Assembly (NCBI GenBank): GCA_946807835.1
Contig: OX327697.1
Location: 511,001-575,000 of the forward strand
DNA: 64,000 nucleotides
Direction of reading: 5' to 3'
Source: Ailanthus altissimus
Lineage: Eukaryota > Streptophyta > Magnoliopsida > Sapindales > Simaroubaceae
In this document: positions 1 to 11,317 of the stretch, one piece after another
Layout: each line of letters starts with the position of its first letter
Numbering within the stretch: the stretch's first letter is position 1
The notes under the pieces: model-generated
Told to the model about the DNA's origin: nothing
Database searches by the model: none
What the model saw: the letters and a program-made list of their open reading frames with translations, nothing else
Made by a program: the position numbers and the translations under genes

Positions 1-481
1 CGTACTCAGCTTTCGAAATCCTGCCATCTTTTCGACCCAAGTACACGTTGTAATAAGGACCGCCCACCATTTTAACGAGATCACGGGTCGCAACGGCCAG
101 AATGTCGGAGCAAGACACAACGTTGGGGCACTCGAGCTCGAGGGCGGTCTTGGCGCGGGTGATGACGTCGAAGGCGTCGCCGGGGAGGGAGAGGTTGATG
201 TCAGCGTCACGCTCGGCCTTGTTGAAGGGGGTGGAGGTGATGAGGATGGAGGAGTCGCAGCCGTTAGGGAGGCAGTCGTGGAAGAAGAGGCGGAGGGTGG
301 CCGGGGCGGTGGTGGGGGAGGTGATTTGCTTGTTGGTGATGGTGTCGGAAATGATTTGGTTGAATCTCGGGCACATCTTTGAGTAGTAGTTTATGCTGAG
401 TCTCGACTCCGCAAGGCATGCAAGGAATGAGAAGAAGATGAGAATACAGAGAGACGGTGGTAGCGACGGTGCTTTTGCCAT
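1..481 (-). CDS. Class III peroxidase, 5' part (cut by window edge)
   Basis: Secreted heme peroxidase that oxidises phenolics with H2O2 in the cell wall or apoplast. The start ATG is at 481-479 and the frame stays open to the window edge, giving about 160 residues of a family usually 310-350 long. Residues 1-25 are a hydrophobic signal peptide. The mature part opens with LSINYYSKMCPRF, then the distal heme motif RLFFHDC, with the catalytic Arg and His, followed by the NGCDSSIL calcium/disulfide loop. VVSCSDILAVATRDLV and GGPYYNVYLGRKDGRIS are also family hallmarks. The residues after HDC are LPNGCD where most members have F(V/P)NGCD, so one Phe is replaced by Leu. The proximal His and the second half lie outside the window. 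The exon is GC-rich against an AT-rich background. The exact family member (PRX31/41/63-like) is inference. Confidence 0.95.
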   Translation of the reverse strand, partial: MAKAPSLPPSLCILIFFSFLACLAESRLSINYYSKMCPRFNQIISDTITNKQITSPTTAPATLRLFFHDCLPNGCDSSILITSTPFNKAERDADINLSLPGDAFDVITRAKTALELECPNVVSCSDILAVATRDLVKMVGGPYYNVYLGRKDGRISKAEY

Positions 482-1140
482 TTTGGTTTTGAGCTCAGAA
501 GGAGAGACTAGAGAGAGTAGAAGAAGTGCTTTTTCTTGGACCAAACATAAGCACTTTGAAGGAGCATAGCTGATGGGAAATGGGTTTTTCACTATGGCCA
601 AAAAATAAAGTAATTTTTTTTATTATAAGACCAACTTAATTACATTACATAATATAATTTTTTGAAAAAGAAAATTGTTAATAATTTTTAGAAGAAGTAT
701 AAAAAAAGAAATGGGTGAGTTGGAGCAAACTGGAAATGAAGAGGATACGATGGCGACGTGGGGTCACTACGAGTCAAAGATCAGACGGTTGTTATGCGAC
801 GGCGTTTTCATGTAGATTCGTGAATGAAATAAATAATAATAAAGTAGAAAAAGAAACAAAACGGTTTCTTTGGCGCATATTTCGTCACTCACATGAAACT
901 TGGACATCATAAGGATCCTGCTATGCTTCTGCTTCTACACACAAAGCAATTCTGATCATCATCTCGATCGTTTCAACACAATATTTATTGGGCCTTTTTA
1001 ATAAATAAACGCTTTACCACATTCTTTCCATATTTCTATTTAATAAAAACTTTTAATTTCATTTTTTTTCTTCATATTTTTAATAATTACATGCAGAAAA
1101 GGTTTAATTTTTAAAAAAAAAATTATTTTATTAAATAAAG
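482..1140. other. Intergenic, upstream of peroxidase
   Basis: This stretch holds the 5' flank of the minus-strand peroxidase and then AT-rich DNA. Small open frames here have no recognisable domain or codon bias. I see no RNA gene or assignable promoter element. Confidence 0.5.
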
Positions 1141-1298
1141 AGTAATGGTAAGTATCTAAATTATATATTAAAAAATAATATATCAAATAATTATTAAGTA
1201 TAATAAATAATTTTAAATTTTATATTATTTTATAATTACTTAACACATTATTTTTTAAAATATAATTTAAGATATAATTTAAAATGACTAGCATTACT
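1141..1298. repeat. MITE-like inverted-repeat element, copy 1
   Basis: An AT-rich element of about 160 bp bounded by inverted ends (AGTAATGGTA at the left, TAGCATTACT at the right). The arms continue as a long imperfect palindrome built of TTTAAAATTATTTATTATAC-like blocks. Related copies lie at 32,465-32,629 and, more distantly, 53,556-53,693. It has no coding capacity, as expected of a non-autonomous DNA transposon. No clean target duplication is visible at this copy. Confidence 0.55.
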
Positions 1299-2779
1299 TA
1301 TTAGATAAAATATAAACTAAACTATTTCTCTATTTTGGTTTAAAATTAGTGAGATTCACATTTTAAATCTGTTTACTAAGCAATACCCATAAAAAATAAT
1401 TATTAACAATTTAAATTGAGATAAAAATTATTTTTGGAATTCGATATGAAGAGATAAAAAGAATAATACTACAAAACTAAATTATATAAACTCACTCATA
1501 TTATTTAATATGATATGATATGATTAGTTTCTTTATTATTGTATTATTTATTTTGTTTTTTGTTTTTATTATTATAAATTTATTTTTTTAATTATGTTAT
1601 GCCTCTTCAGATGGTATAAACGAGTTTGTATATGCAATTGCTATTGGAGATGAAAATGATGTTGTCTCCTTCTAACTTGATTTTGATAGTTTAGTTTCTA
1701 AAATCACACAAAAGACTTGCTATTATAGACAAAAAAAAAAATTTATAAATATATTTAAAAAAAAGGAATTACATGTAAAAAATGATGATGATAGTTCAAA
1801 TTACATGAAAGCAACCAATTATAGCAGCAGTGTAATTAGATTTATAAAGTCAAAAGATGGAACAATTGAACCGATTGTGAAAAAGAGAAGGGAAACATGC
1901 TCAGCTTTTTCTTCTCAAATGCAAATGATATCATATCACCCTTTAAACTTTAAAAAAAAAACTTTAGCTAGCTTTGAAGAATATGCTTTCTGGGTTTTGA
2001 AATTTAAATTCACATCTATTAGAAATATATATATATATATAATTTAAATGAATAGATTTCAGAAAATGCATTTCTTGAACGTTGATTGTGCATGGAATCA
2101 TGGACAATGAATAATAATGTGGATGATTATTATTAATGACTTTGTAGTAATTATCATTAATGACTTTTCCTGGAAACGCGTAATCTTGTTAGAAGAAAAA
2201 GATCGTCGGTGAACGATCTTCAAAAGTACTCTGTGAATATAAACAAAAAGACAGGCTTCAGGCAATCTGTGACGGCAAATATTCAAGTGCCCAAATGCCA
2301 CAAAAATACCAATTAACAACATTTTTCCAAATATATTTAATAATTTTAAGTGCTGAATGAAATTACCAAAAAGGAAAAGAGAAAAAGCAAGTGACTAGGT
2401 GTTAGGCTGTGGTTTAATTGCATGTGCAAGATGGTCCCATTCCCACACGAAGAAGCTGAAGCTTAGCTGGTGTGGTGGTGCTTCTTAGGTTTGGGTTCCT
2501 AGTCTGTTTCAATATCAACAGCTCATTGGTCATATTATGTCAACACAAAACAGCTTCCACTTTTGCTTATAATCATATGCCCCCGAAATCCCACAAGCAA
2601 AAGGTCAAATTAATTATAAAAAAAAAGCCAGATTCTTCTATAAAATGAATTTGGAGAACTGACATTGGACTTCATGCAGTGGTTTTTTGAATGTTATGTT
2701 AACAGTAGTGTATATATATAACACAATCAAATGGCTAGGAAATAGAGAAAGGGTACGCTTCCAGTTGATATGGTCATTC
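1299..2779. other. AT-rich intergenic DNA
   Basis: No gene is supported. The stretch holds A/T runs, a TATATA run near 2,030-2,040 and a short tandem repeat near 2,110-2,165 (TTAATGACTTT twice). Open frames are short and of low complexity. Confidence 0.45.
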
Positions 2780-2790
2780 GTAATTTATTT

Positions 2791-3534
2791 TATAAAAATA
2801 TTGATTAAAAATTATTAGAATATAATTTAAAGAGTAAGCCAAGTGTGTAAGGTATCACAGATCGAAGACGGATGTGAAAGGAGATGGAAAATAAAGAAGA
2901 GCGCACTAAGCGCCAGGGCTGCGGCGATTAGGCATAAGCGTCGTGGCGCTCATTCCAGAACCTGAGCGTCGCAGCGCCAGGAGACCAGCGTCGCAGCGCT
3001 CAGATGGGCGCGCCAACGCCGCAGCGATGAGATCCCAGCGCCGCGACGCTGGAGACGGGAACAGTATCCTAAAATAAGGAAATTTCCTTATTTCGTCTCC
3101 CACTTGCTTCAGGACTCCCTATTACGACACCCTATTACGACTCCCACACGTATAGAGTAAATCTAGGTCATCCCAAAGTCTATATAATAGCTATCAATTG
3201 GCTTGTAAACACATATTTGTGATCAACAAGAAATCTTTGTGATCTTAGTGATCATTTTTGTGGTTCTTTGTGAGAGAAAATCAGTAGAGTGAGAGAGAGA
3301 GAGAGTTTTTTTTGTGATCTTTCTTGTAAAATGCATACTTTGTGAGTGTCTTGTGATTCATAATAAGAGAAGAGTGTGATCTTGATCCACCGTGGACGTA
3401 GGCAAGTTACCGAACCACGTAAATTCTTTGTGTGTTCTTCTTCTACCCCTTTTTCTTTTTATTTCTTAGTAAACTTGTTCTACATTATTATTTGCTTGGG
3501 AGATTTTGCTTGTTTGTGTGCTTCCGCTTCAACA
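2791..3534 (+). repeat. 5' LTR of copia element 1
   Basis: About 744 bp, aligning along its length with 10,478-11,131. The right end is CAACA just before the primer site. The left end reads TATAAAAATATTG where the 3' LTR reads TGTGAGAATATTG, consistent with G-to-A decay. A TATA-like TATATAATAG is at about 3,181, followed by a GA-rich leader. Positions 2,915-3,062 hold a GC-rich array of degenerate GCGTCGCAGCGCT-like units, about 65 bp of which is missing from the 3' LTR. Confidence 0.85.
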
Positions 3535-3537
3535 AAC

Positions 3538-3549
3538 TGGTATCAGAGC
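3538..3549 (+). other. Primer binding site (initiator tRNA-Met)
   Basis: TGGTATCAGAGC lies 3 bp after the LTR end. It is the standard plant LTR-retrotransposon complement to the 3' end of initiator methionine tRNA and fixes the 3' edge of the LTR. Confidence 0.9.
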
Positions 3550-3566
3550 TTTGGTTCTAAGCAGAC

Positions 3567-6500
3567 ATGGCCACACCTAAGTATGAGGTAGAGAAATTCA
3601 ACGGTATGAATGACTTCAATCTGTGAAAGATGAAGATGAAGGCGTTGTTGGTGAGCCAAAGGCTTGGCTCGGCATTAGAGGAGACTACAGGTCCATCTAG
3701 TGATGAAGAGAAGACGCTAGAGTCATCCAGAGCTGAAGCAGAAAGAAGGGACATTCAAGAAAGAGCTCATAGCACAATCGTTCTGTCATTGAGCGATGAA
3801 GTACTAAGAGAAGTAGCATGTGAGTCGACGACAATAGGTCTTTAGAAGAAACTTGACTCTCTTTATATGAGGAAATCATTGGCCAACAGATTACATATAA
3901 AGAAGAAGTTATATCAGTTGTCCATGTCAGAGGGGACGCCGATGAAAGATCATATAGACGCCTTTAATAAGATCATCCTTGATCTTGAGTCTATCAACAT
4001 CAAGATAAAAGATAAAGATAGAGCAATTATTCTGCTGAGTTCACTCCCTAAGAGCTATGAGAATTTTATTGATACGCTACTCTACGGCAGAGAGAGTTTA
4101 ACGATGAGTGATGTGAAATCATCATTAAACTCAAAGTTATTAGAAAAGCAGACCAAGGGCACTACAAAAAGCTTATCTATAATAGGAAAGCCCTCATATA
4201 GAGATGGGAAGAAAAAAGGCTCAAGGTCGAAGTCTAGGACTCCTAAGAAGTGCTATTATTGTAAGAAAGAGGGGCACTTTATAAAGGACTGTCCTGAGAA
4301 GAGAGCGCAAGACAAGAAGAAAGCGGATGCTGCGCTTGCTTATGATGATAGTTATGATAGCGTAGAGACACTCGTCGCTACTGATGGTATGAACTCTGAA
4401 CAATGGGTTTTAGATTCTGATTGTACTTTTCACATGTGCCCGCACAAGTCTTGGTTTACAAATTTCCAGCCTATTAGTGGTGGTAAGGTGTTAATGAGTA
4501 ATGACATTGCATGTCAGATGATGGAAATTGGTAGTATTAAACTTAGGCTATATGATGGGCGAGTGAGAGAGTTGATAGATGTTAGGTATATTCTTGACTT
4601 GGAGATAAACTTGATCTCACTAGGGACTCTAGACCAGAATGGGTGTTCCATCAGTATCGACAGAGAGATTTTAAGAGTTTTGAAAGGTTCCGTGGTGGTG
4701 ATGAAAGGAGAGAAGCGCAAAGGGGTTTCTGTGCTTAAGGGTGAAGTCATAAGTGGTTCTGCATTATTCTCTATAGATGATGAGAGTATGCAAACCAAGT
4801 TGTGGCATCTTAGACTGGCACACTTAGGTGAGAGAAACCTAAATGAGTTATTCAGTCAAAAGGCGTTTGGAGAAGATAAGTTCCAACCTTTAGAGTTTTG
4901 TGAGCATTATGTGCTTGGGAAAGCACATAGAGTGAGGTTCAGCACCGGCGAGCACAAGACTAAGGGGACTCTTAACTATATACACTCGGATCTTTGGGGA
5001 CCAGCTCAGACAGCTACTCGTGGTGATGTCAGGTATTTTCTCAGCTTGATTGATGACTATTCGAGGAAGCTGTAGGTCTATATGTTGAAGAGCAAGGATC
5101 AAGCCTTTGAATTATTCAAGACTTGGAAGGTTCTTGTTGAGCATCAGACTGGCAAAAGGGTAAAGAGGCTAAGAACTGACAATGGCCTCGAATTTTGCAA
5201 TAGAGAGTTTGATGGGTTTTGTGCCAAGTATGGGATTGCAAGGCATAGAACAGTAAGATCAACACTACAGCAGAATGACGTAGCTAAGATGTAGTAACCA
5301 GTATCCATAACCGGTAAGAATATGTATATTTATATATATAAATATACGTATTTTATTTGTATGTGGGTGATCCTTGATTTATATATTGTTATTAGTAGTG
5401 TTTTTATAGGTTAAGGATATACTATTAGTATTGGGTTTATTTGCAAGACTTTGGAATTATTTTAGGGACCAAATTGTTATACTTTGAAAGTTTTGGGGGT
5501 GAATTCGTAAATACCAAAAATTAACCACTTAGTATAAAAATACACTTTTAAAAACCCTAATTCTCTCATTTTTGTCGAGCTACCCATTTTTAGAGAGAGA
5601 AGAGAGAAATAAAAGAGAGAGAAAGAGAAGAAGAAGAAGAAAAAGAAGAAGAAATTGGAATTTTTGGATCTTTAGAGGTATATCACAACTAATTATCAAT
5701 TTATTAGTGTTAATTAAGTTAATTTCTTTAAGTTTTGATTTCTGGAAATATGTATAATTAAGGATTTGATGTGTATTTCGTTTGATGTTGTGAGAATTGA
5801 TGATGATCTATAAGATAGTTTGATAAATCATGATGAATTATGAAATTTCTGCTGGATAACCTCTTGATCTAGGAATTTTATAAATTGTTGTGATTCGATT
5901 CTGGTTTTGAATTTTGAGTATATGAAATTAGACATGTTTAGGATCATCTGAGACTTTGAATCGACTGAAAATCTCGGAAATTGAATTTGTAGTGAATTTA
6001 CCAAAATGACCATGGAATTCTGGAAATTTCCTGTGTAAACAGTATGATACAGTGGAAAATAATTTTTGACCTGCTGAATGATCTTTAAAAATTATGAATT
6101 TGTGTAATATGATAATTTTATATGTCTAATATGATATACTCGGAATTGAGAATTTGGATCAATGTGGTTGAAGTGTTATGAATTTCTAAAGTCTATCAGC
6201 TCATTGTAGTATTTGATTAACAGATTTTTAAAGTTATGAAATAAAATAGTTTTAAAATACTTTTGGCAGTTATTTGGAAGCCAAATATTTATCATGGACT
6301 GAGATATGTGTCAAGAGTAATTATGTGGTAGTTTTATAATTTTTGAGTTAGTATATGATTTTATAAAATTGGGAGATTGAATACTGTTCAGTAAGTATCT
6401 TGATCCTGTCAAGTTTGTAGTTTGGATTCGATGGTGTGTATGGAATGGATTGTGTAGGAATTTTGATATAATATTCATATATAAGAAGTATATATGAGTC

Positions 6501-9500
6501 AAGAATGATATATTCTGATTTCGGAGTAATTGGACATCATTTGATGTATTGGAAATTTTTGTTAAGTGTAAGTGGTCAGAATGACAGGTTTTGAGAAACC
6601 AAATATTTAGACCAATTTGATGTGATAAATGCATTGTGTATAATTTTGTAAGCTATTTAAAGTATTTTGTGTGAATTGTGAGGCTTATGAAAGGATTAAT
6701 CTCCATTGATAGGTTAAGGAGATTTAAGCCTTGTAGCTGAAAGTGTTAAGAGGTAAGTATACTAGACTTACTACTGGAATCACAATAAACATAATAATTG
6801 TTTTGTATGATTTTGTAAATGGGGTTAAGAATATGTTTATGATATGTCAAAGTATATTTTGATATGAAATATGAATATATGTTTATGAATGTGAGCATTG
6901 ACATTGAGCATGGACATACATGTGTTTTTGAAAGTGAGCTTTCCAAAATAAGATGCGTTTAACAAAGAAAGCTTTTGAAGTGTAATATGTCCATGAGAAA
7001 TATTTTGTGATTTGAGGGTACTTGAACTCACTGTTAACTTAGTAGGCATTTTATGTGATTTGTGGAGCCTTTATGTGTGGCCTTTCCTTCGGGATTGGTA
7101 TATGTTATGTGTTCCGTATGTAGGGAGGATCCTATTGGTACCTAAAGGAAGAGTGAGTCATCACATTCGTGTGGTGGCGTATTGGTGCATGTGAGAGGAC
7201 TCACCGATGATCAGGGTGAGGGTTTGGCTTTTACCTTCGGGCATAAGCGTTATATATGTGTGATTTAAAGACCTCACTTGTACTATTCCTCTCATACGGT
7301 ATGTCACCTACGAGTGACATTTGGCTCATTATGTGATATGTGATATGTAAGTCCTACTAAGTAGTAGTTGAGTGATGGTATTCCTATTATGTGTTTTGAA
7401 AGAATGTGTAAGCGCTTACATGATATGTGATTTGATAAGATTATGATTTTGATTGATCACAGCATATCATACATATGCATTGTGTACATATATGTATTTG
7501 TATTTGATATATGAAAAATTAGTATGCTTACTGAGTTTTATACTCATTATAGTTTATGGTGATTTCAGGTAAATAAGGTACATGTGTGCTTAGCGGATTT
7601 GGCAAGGCTTCTGCTGTTCCTTGGGTTCCCTAAGTTGCTAGGTTGTTGTGTGTTTCATTTGGGGACACGTGGGATAGGATATTTGGTTTGTCCCTATTGA
7701 ATAAATACTTATGTATTATTTCATTGTGTGTGGATTGGATTTGGTTTAAGTTTTATAAAGTGTGGTTATTGGATGATTTTAAGTAAGAATTTGCAATGGA
7801 TATATTCTGGGCTCCCGGTAACAAAGTTGCTACTGGTGACGTAGTAGAGTGTTAATCTCTGAGAAAACTCTGCGTATCTCCGGTTTAATAATTGTCCCAG
7901 TCATAATTCAATTGCTATAATTCTGAAAGAAATTGAAATGAATGTTTAAATATTGTCAAGAGAAGTTTATATTTATATGTTAGGTTATGGTTGATTTTAG
8001 TGTTGAACTTACTAGCAACTTGCTAAGGATTTCTGTGTTGAATGAAAGTTGAAAATTTTGTGTAATATTATTTATGAGTGCACATGCAGTGAATGAATGT
8101 AAGTGATGTCGTGTGTCGGATCTTTTGGGTCTGGGGCGTGACATAAGAGGATGAACAGGACCCTACTTGAAAGGGTTAGATGCATGCTTACTAATGCGAA
8201 GATGTCCAAGATATTCTGGGGAGAAGCTATAGCGACTGCAGCTTACTTGATTAATAAAAATCCCTCATCAGCAATTGACTTCAAGACGCAAGAAGAGAAA
8301 TGGTCTGGCAATCCTCTGAAGTATAACCACATCAGAATATTTGGTTGTCCTGCCTTTGTACATGTTAAGGAAAGGAAGTTGGAACATAGAGCTATCAAAG
8401 GGGTATTCATAAGATATCCCGAATGAGTGAAAGGATACAAGGTGTGGTGTAAAGACTTAACACCATCAACGAGTATCATAAGTCGTGATGTGACATTCGA
8501 TGAGATGATGATGCTGAAAACCTCCTAAAAAGATGAGAAAGAAAAATTTGTGCTCAAAGAAGACTTAACACTCGAGTCAATAGAAGTTGAAGTAGAACCT
8601 GAACAAGAATCTGATATGCCCCCAGATCAACACTTCAACGAAGAGATCCTTGAAGATGAACCAAGAACACCGGCGAGTTCCTCCAAGTCCACCCAAAGAA
8701 AGATTAGGACTCCTGAGATGAAACTTGAAGAGTACCAGTTAGCCAGAGATAGGCTAAGGAGAACGATTAACCCACCAGTCAGGTATGCACAAGCAGACTT
8801 AGTTACTCATGTTTTTAATTCTGCTTACACTCTTGAGTATGATGAGCCTAGACATATAGTAAGGCTATGAAGAGTGAAAATAAGAAAGAATGACAGCAGG
8901 CTATGGAAGAAGAAATTAGTTCTCTTAGAAAGAACAATACCTGAAAGTTGGTGGAGAGACCTCAAAAGAAGCTAGTCGGGTACAAGTGGATGTATAAGGT
9001 GAATGAGGGGATACTGGGGATTGAGCCTACAAGATTTAAGGCTAGGTTAGTAACACAAGGTTTTACTCAGAGAGAGATAGTTGATTTTCATGAGATATTC
9101 TCTCCAGTTGTCAAGTACACATCTATTAGAATTTTGTTAGCCATATGTGCAAACTTTGATTTACATCTAGAACAGATGGATGTAAAGACAGCTTTTCTAC
9201 ATGAGAAGCTTGAAGAAATGATATACATGGCACAACCGCAAGGATTCGAGGAGCCCGAAAAAGAAGATCATACTTGTTTACTAAAGAAGTCATTATACGG
9301 GTTAAAACAATCACCTAAACAGTGGTATAAGAGATTTGATGAGTTTATGATGGCTTATGATTTTAGTAGGAGCAAGTATGACGAATGCATGTACTTCAAG
9401 AACATAAGTTTTAAGATAATATATTTGCTTCTATACGTTAATGATATGTTGATCGCATGCAAGAATATGGAAGAAATACAGAAGCTCAAGAAGCAGTTAA

Positions 9501-10408
9501 GTGGTGAGTTTGAAATGAAGGATTTGGGAGCAGCAAAGAGAATTTTAGGTATAGATATTGTAAGGGAAAGAATAGATGTTATCTTCTTGTCCCAACAACG
9601 ATATATAGTCAAAATTTTAGATAAGTTTGGTATGTCCAACGTGAAGGCTGTCTCCACTCCTTTGGCCATGCATTTCAGACTTTTAGCAGCACAGTCGCCG
9701 ACATCCGATGAGGAGAAACTACAGATGAGCAAAGTACCGTATGCAAGTACTATAGGGAGCATCATGTATGCAATGGTTTGCACAAGACCAGGCATAGCAC
9801 AGGCTGTGAGTGTAGTGAGTAGATACATGATAAATTCGAGAAAAGATCACTAGCTTGCAGTAAAGTGGATTCTGAGATATCTCAATGGGACGTCAAATCA
9901 CGGGTTGATATATAAGAGGGATGAGGGCAGAAATGAAATGGTAAAAGGGTACGTAGACTCAGATTATACAGGTGATCTAGACAAGAGAAAATCATTAACG
10001 GGCTACGTATTCACAGTGTTTGGGTGTAGTGTGTGTTGTAAATCAGTTCTATAACATATGGTTGCACTCTCTACCACAGAGGCGGAGTACATAGCTGTTG
10101 GTGAAGCTATCAAGGAGGCCATGTGGTTAAAAGGCATATGTGTAGAGGTATTGGCTAGTAAAAATGGGAACACTGGTGTATATTATGACAGCCAGAGTGC
10201 TATACACCTAAACAAGCATTAAGTGTTCCACGAGAGGTCGAAACACATTGATGTGAGGCTCCATTACATTCGTGAGATTGTCTAAGGTGGTGAAGTTAGT
10301 CTAACAAAGATAGTGTCATCTAAAAACCCTGCTGATATATTGACTAAGCCACTACCCTCTGTTAAGTTCGTCCTATGCAAGGACTTAACCGGAGTCACTA
10401 CTTTGTGA
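3567..10408 (+). pseudogene. Copia element 1 gag-pol polyprotein, inactivated
   Basis: Gag starts at ATG 3,567 and stops early because the Trp codon after NDFNL is TGA. A CX2CX4HX4C zinc knuckle (CYYCKKEGHFIKDC) lies at about 4,252-4,293. The protease site reads LDSDCTFHMCPHK, with the usual DSG changed to DSD. Integrase carries the zinc-binding HLRLAH...CEHYVLGK region and the catalytic-core pieces HSDLWGP, DDYS and RTDNG. The frame is interrupted by the solo LTR at 5,290-8,143 and resumes in phase when the LTR plus one TAAGA is removed. RT has QMDVKTAFLHEKLEE and a mutated catalytic box, YVND instead of YVDD. RNase H has VDSDYTGDLDKRKSLTGYVF and [13 protein letters not shown]. In-frame stops at about 3,622, 3,843 and 5,073 and in the RNase H region confirm inactivity. 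Confidence 0.9.
5290..8143 (+). repeat. Gypsy-like solo LTR inside copia element 1
   Basis: A 2,854-bp non-coding block starting TGTAGTAACC and ending GGGGCGTGACA, flanked by perfect 5-bp duplications TAAGA (5,285-5,289 and 8,144-8,148). No internal domain is present, so it is a solo LTR left by LTR-LTR recombination. A GCTTACTGAG...ACTCA segment before the 3' end is common in LTRs of plant Ty3-gypsy chromoviruses. Length and layout resemble 18,826-21,635. Superfamily assignment is inference, since no protein remains. Confidence 0.85.
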
Positions 10409-10477
10409 GGGTGACCGAAGATGCAGAAATGAGAGATCGAGTTGCTTTGTGAATAATTTTGAATTAAGAAGAGGATT

Positions 10478-11131
10478 TGTGAGAATATTGATTGAAAATC
10501 ATCGGAATATGATTTGGAGAGCAAGCCAAGTACGTAGGGTGCGCATGGATCGAAGACAGACGTGAAATGAGGCGAAAAATGAAGAAGGGCGCACCAGGCG
10601 TGAGCGCTACGGCGCTCAGACGGGCACACCAGCCCCGCGGCGATGAGATTCCAGCGCTGCGGCGCTGGAGACAGGAACAGTATCCCGAAATAATAAAACT
10701 TTCTTATTTCGTCTGTCACTTGCTTCAAGACTTCCTATTACGACTCTCACATATATAGGGTAAACCTAGGTCGCCCCAAAGCTTATATAAAGGCTATCAA
10801 TTGGCTTGTAAATATATCTTTGTGATCAACAAGAAATCTTTGTGATCTTAATGATAATCTTTGTAGTTCTTTGTGAGAGAAAATCCTTAAAAAGAGAGAG
10901 AGAGTTTTCTTTGTGATCTTTTTTGTAAAAGACATTTTGTGAGTGTCTTGTGATTCATAATAAGAGAAGAATATGATCTTAATCCACCGTGGACGTAAGC
11001 AAGTTATCGAACTACATAAATTTTTTGTATGTTCTTCTTCTACCCATTTTTATTTTTATTTTTTAATAAACTTATTCTATAGTATTATGTGCTTAAAAAT
11101 TTTTATTTGTTTGTGTGCTTTCACTTCAACA
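10478..11131 (+). repeat. 3' LTR of copia element 1
   Basis: About 654 bp, aligned with the 5' LTR. It begins TGTGAGAATATTG after a purine-rich tract (AAGAAGAGGA, 10,467-10,475 region) and ends ACTTCAACA. It is shorter than its partner mainly because about 65 bp of the GC-rich array is missing. Divergence is substantial, so the insertion is old. Confidence 0.85.
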
Positions 11132-11317
11132 CATTCACATATGAATGCTAATGGAACACTTAGGCAATTTTGAGATGAAGTATATACTATATACATTGCT
11201 ATGTTACATTTGATGCATAAATCATTACCAACAATAATCATATTTCAGCTTAGAACCAGGGAACCTTGAACATACTTTTGGTAAGGGTCATCCTTCATGA
11301 AGTTGGTGAATTGTGGA

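Larger units (their letters stand above)
2791..11131 (+). mobile_element. Tork/TNT1-like Ty1-copia retrotransposon, degenerate, split by a solo LTR
   Basis: A full-length copia element in the order 5' LTR, tRNA-iMet primer site, gag, protease, integrase, RT, RNase H, 3' LTR. The pol order (integrase before RT) defines Ty1-copia. Protein motifs resemble TNT1-type elements of the Tork lineage: the HMCPHK-like protease region and RMNRTLLERVRCML in integrase. A 2.85-kb gypsy-like solo LTR (5,290-8,143) is inserted in integrase; without it the element is about 5.5 kb. Many in-frame stops make it inactive. CATTC flanks both sides (2,775-2,779 and 11,132-11,136) and may be the target duplication, but then the 5' LTR would start at 2,780 without a TG, so the left edge is uncertain between 2,780 and 2,791. 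Confidence 0.9.
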
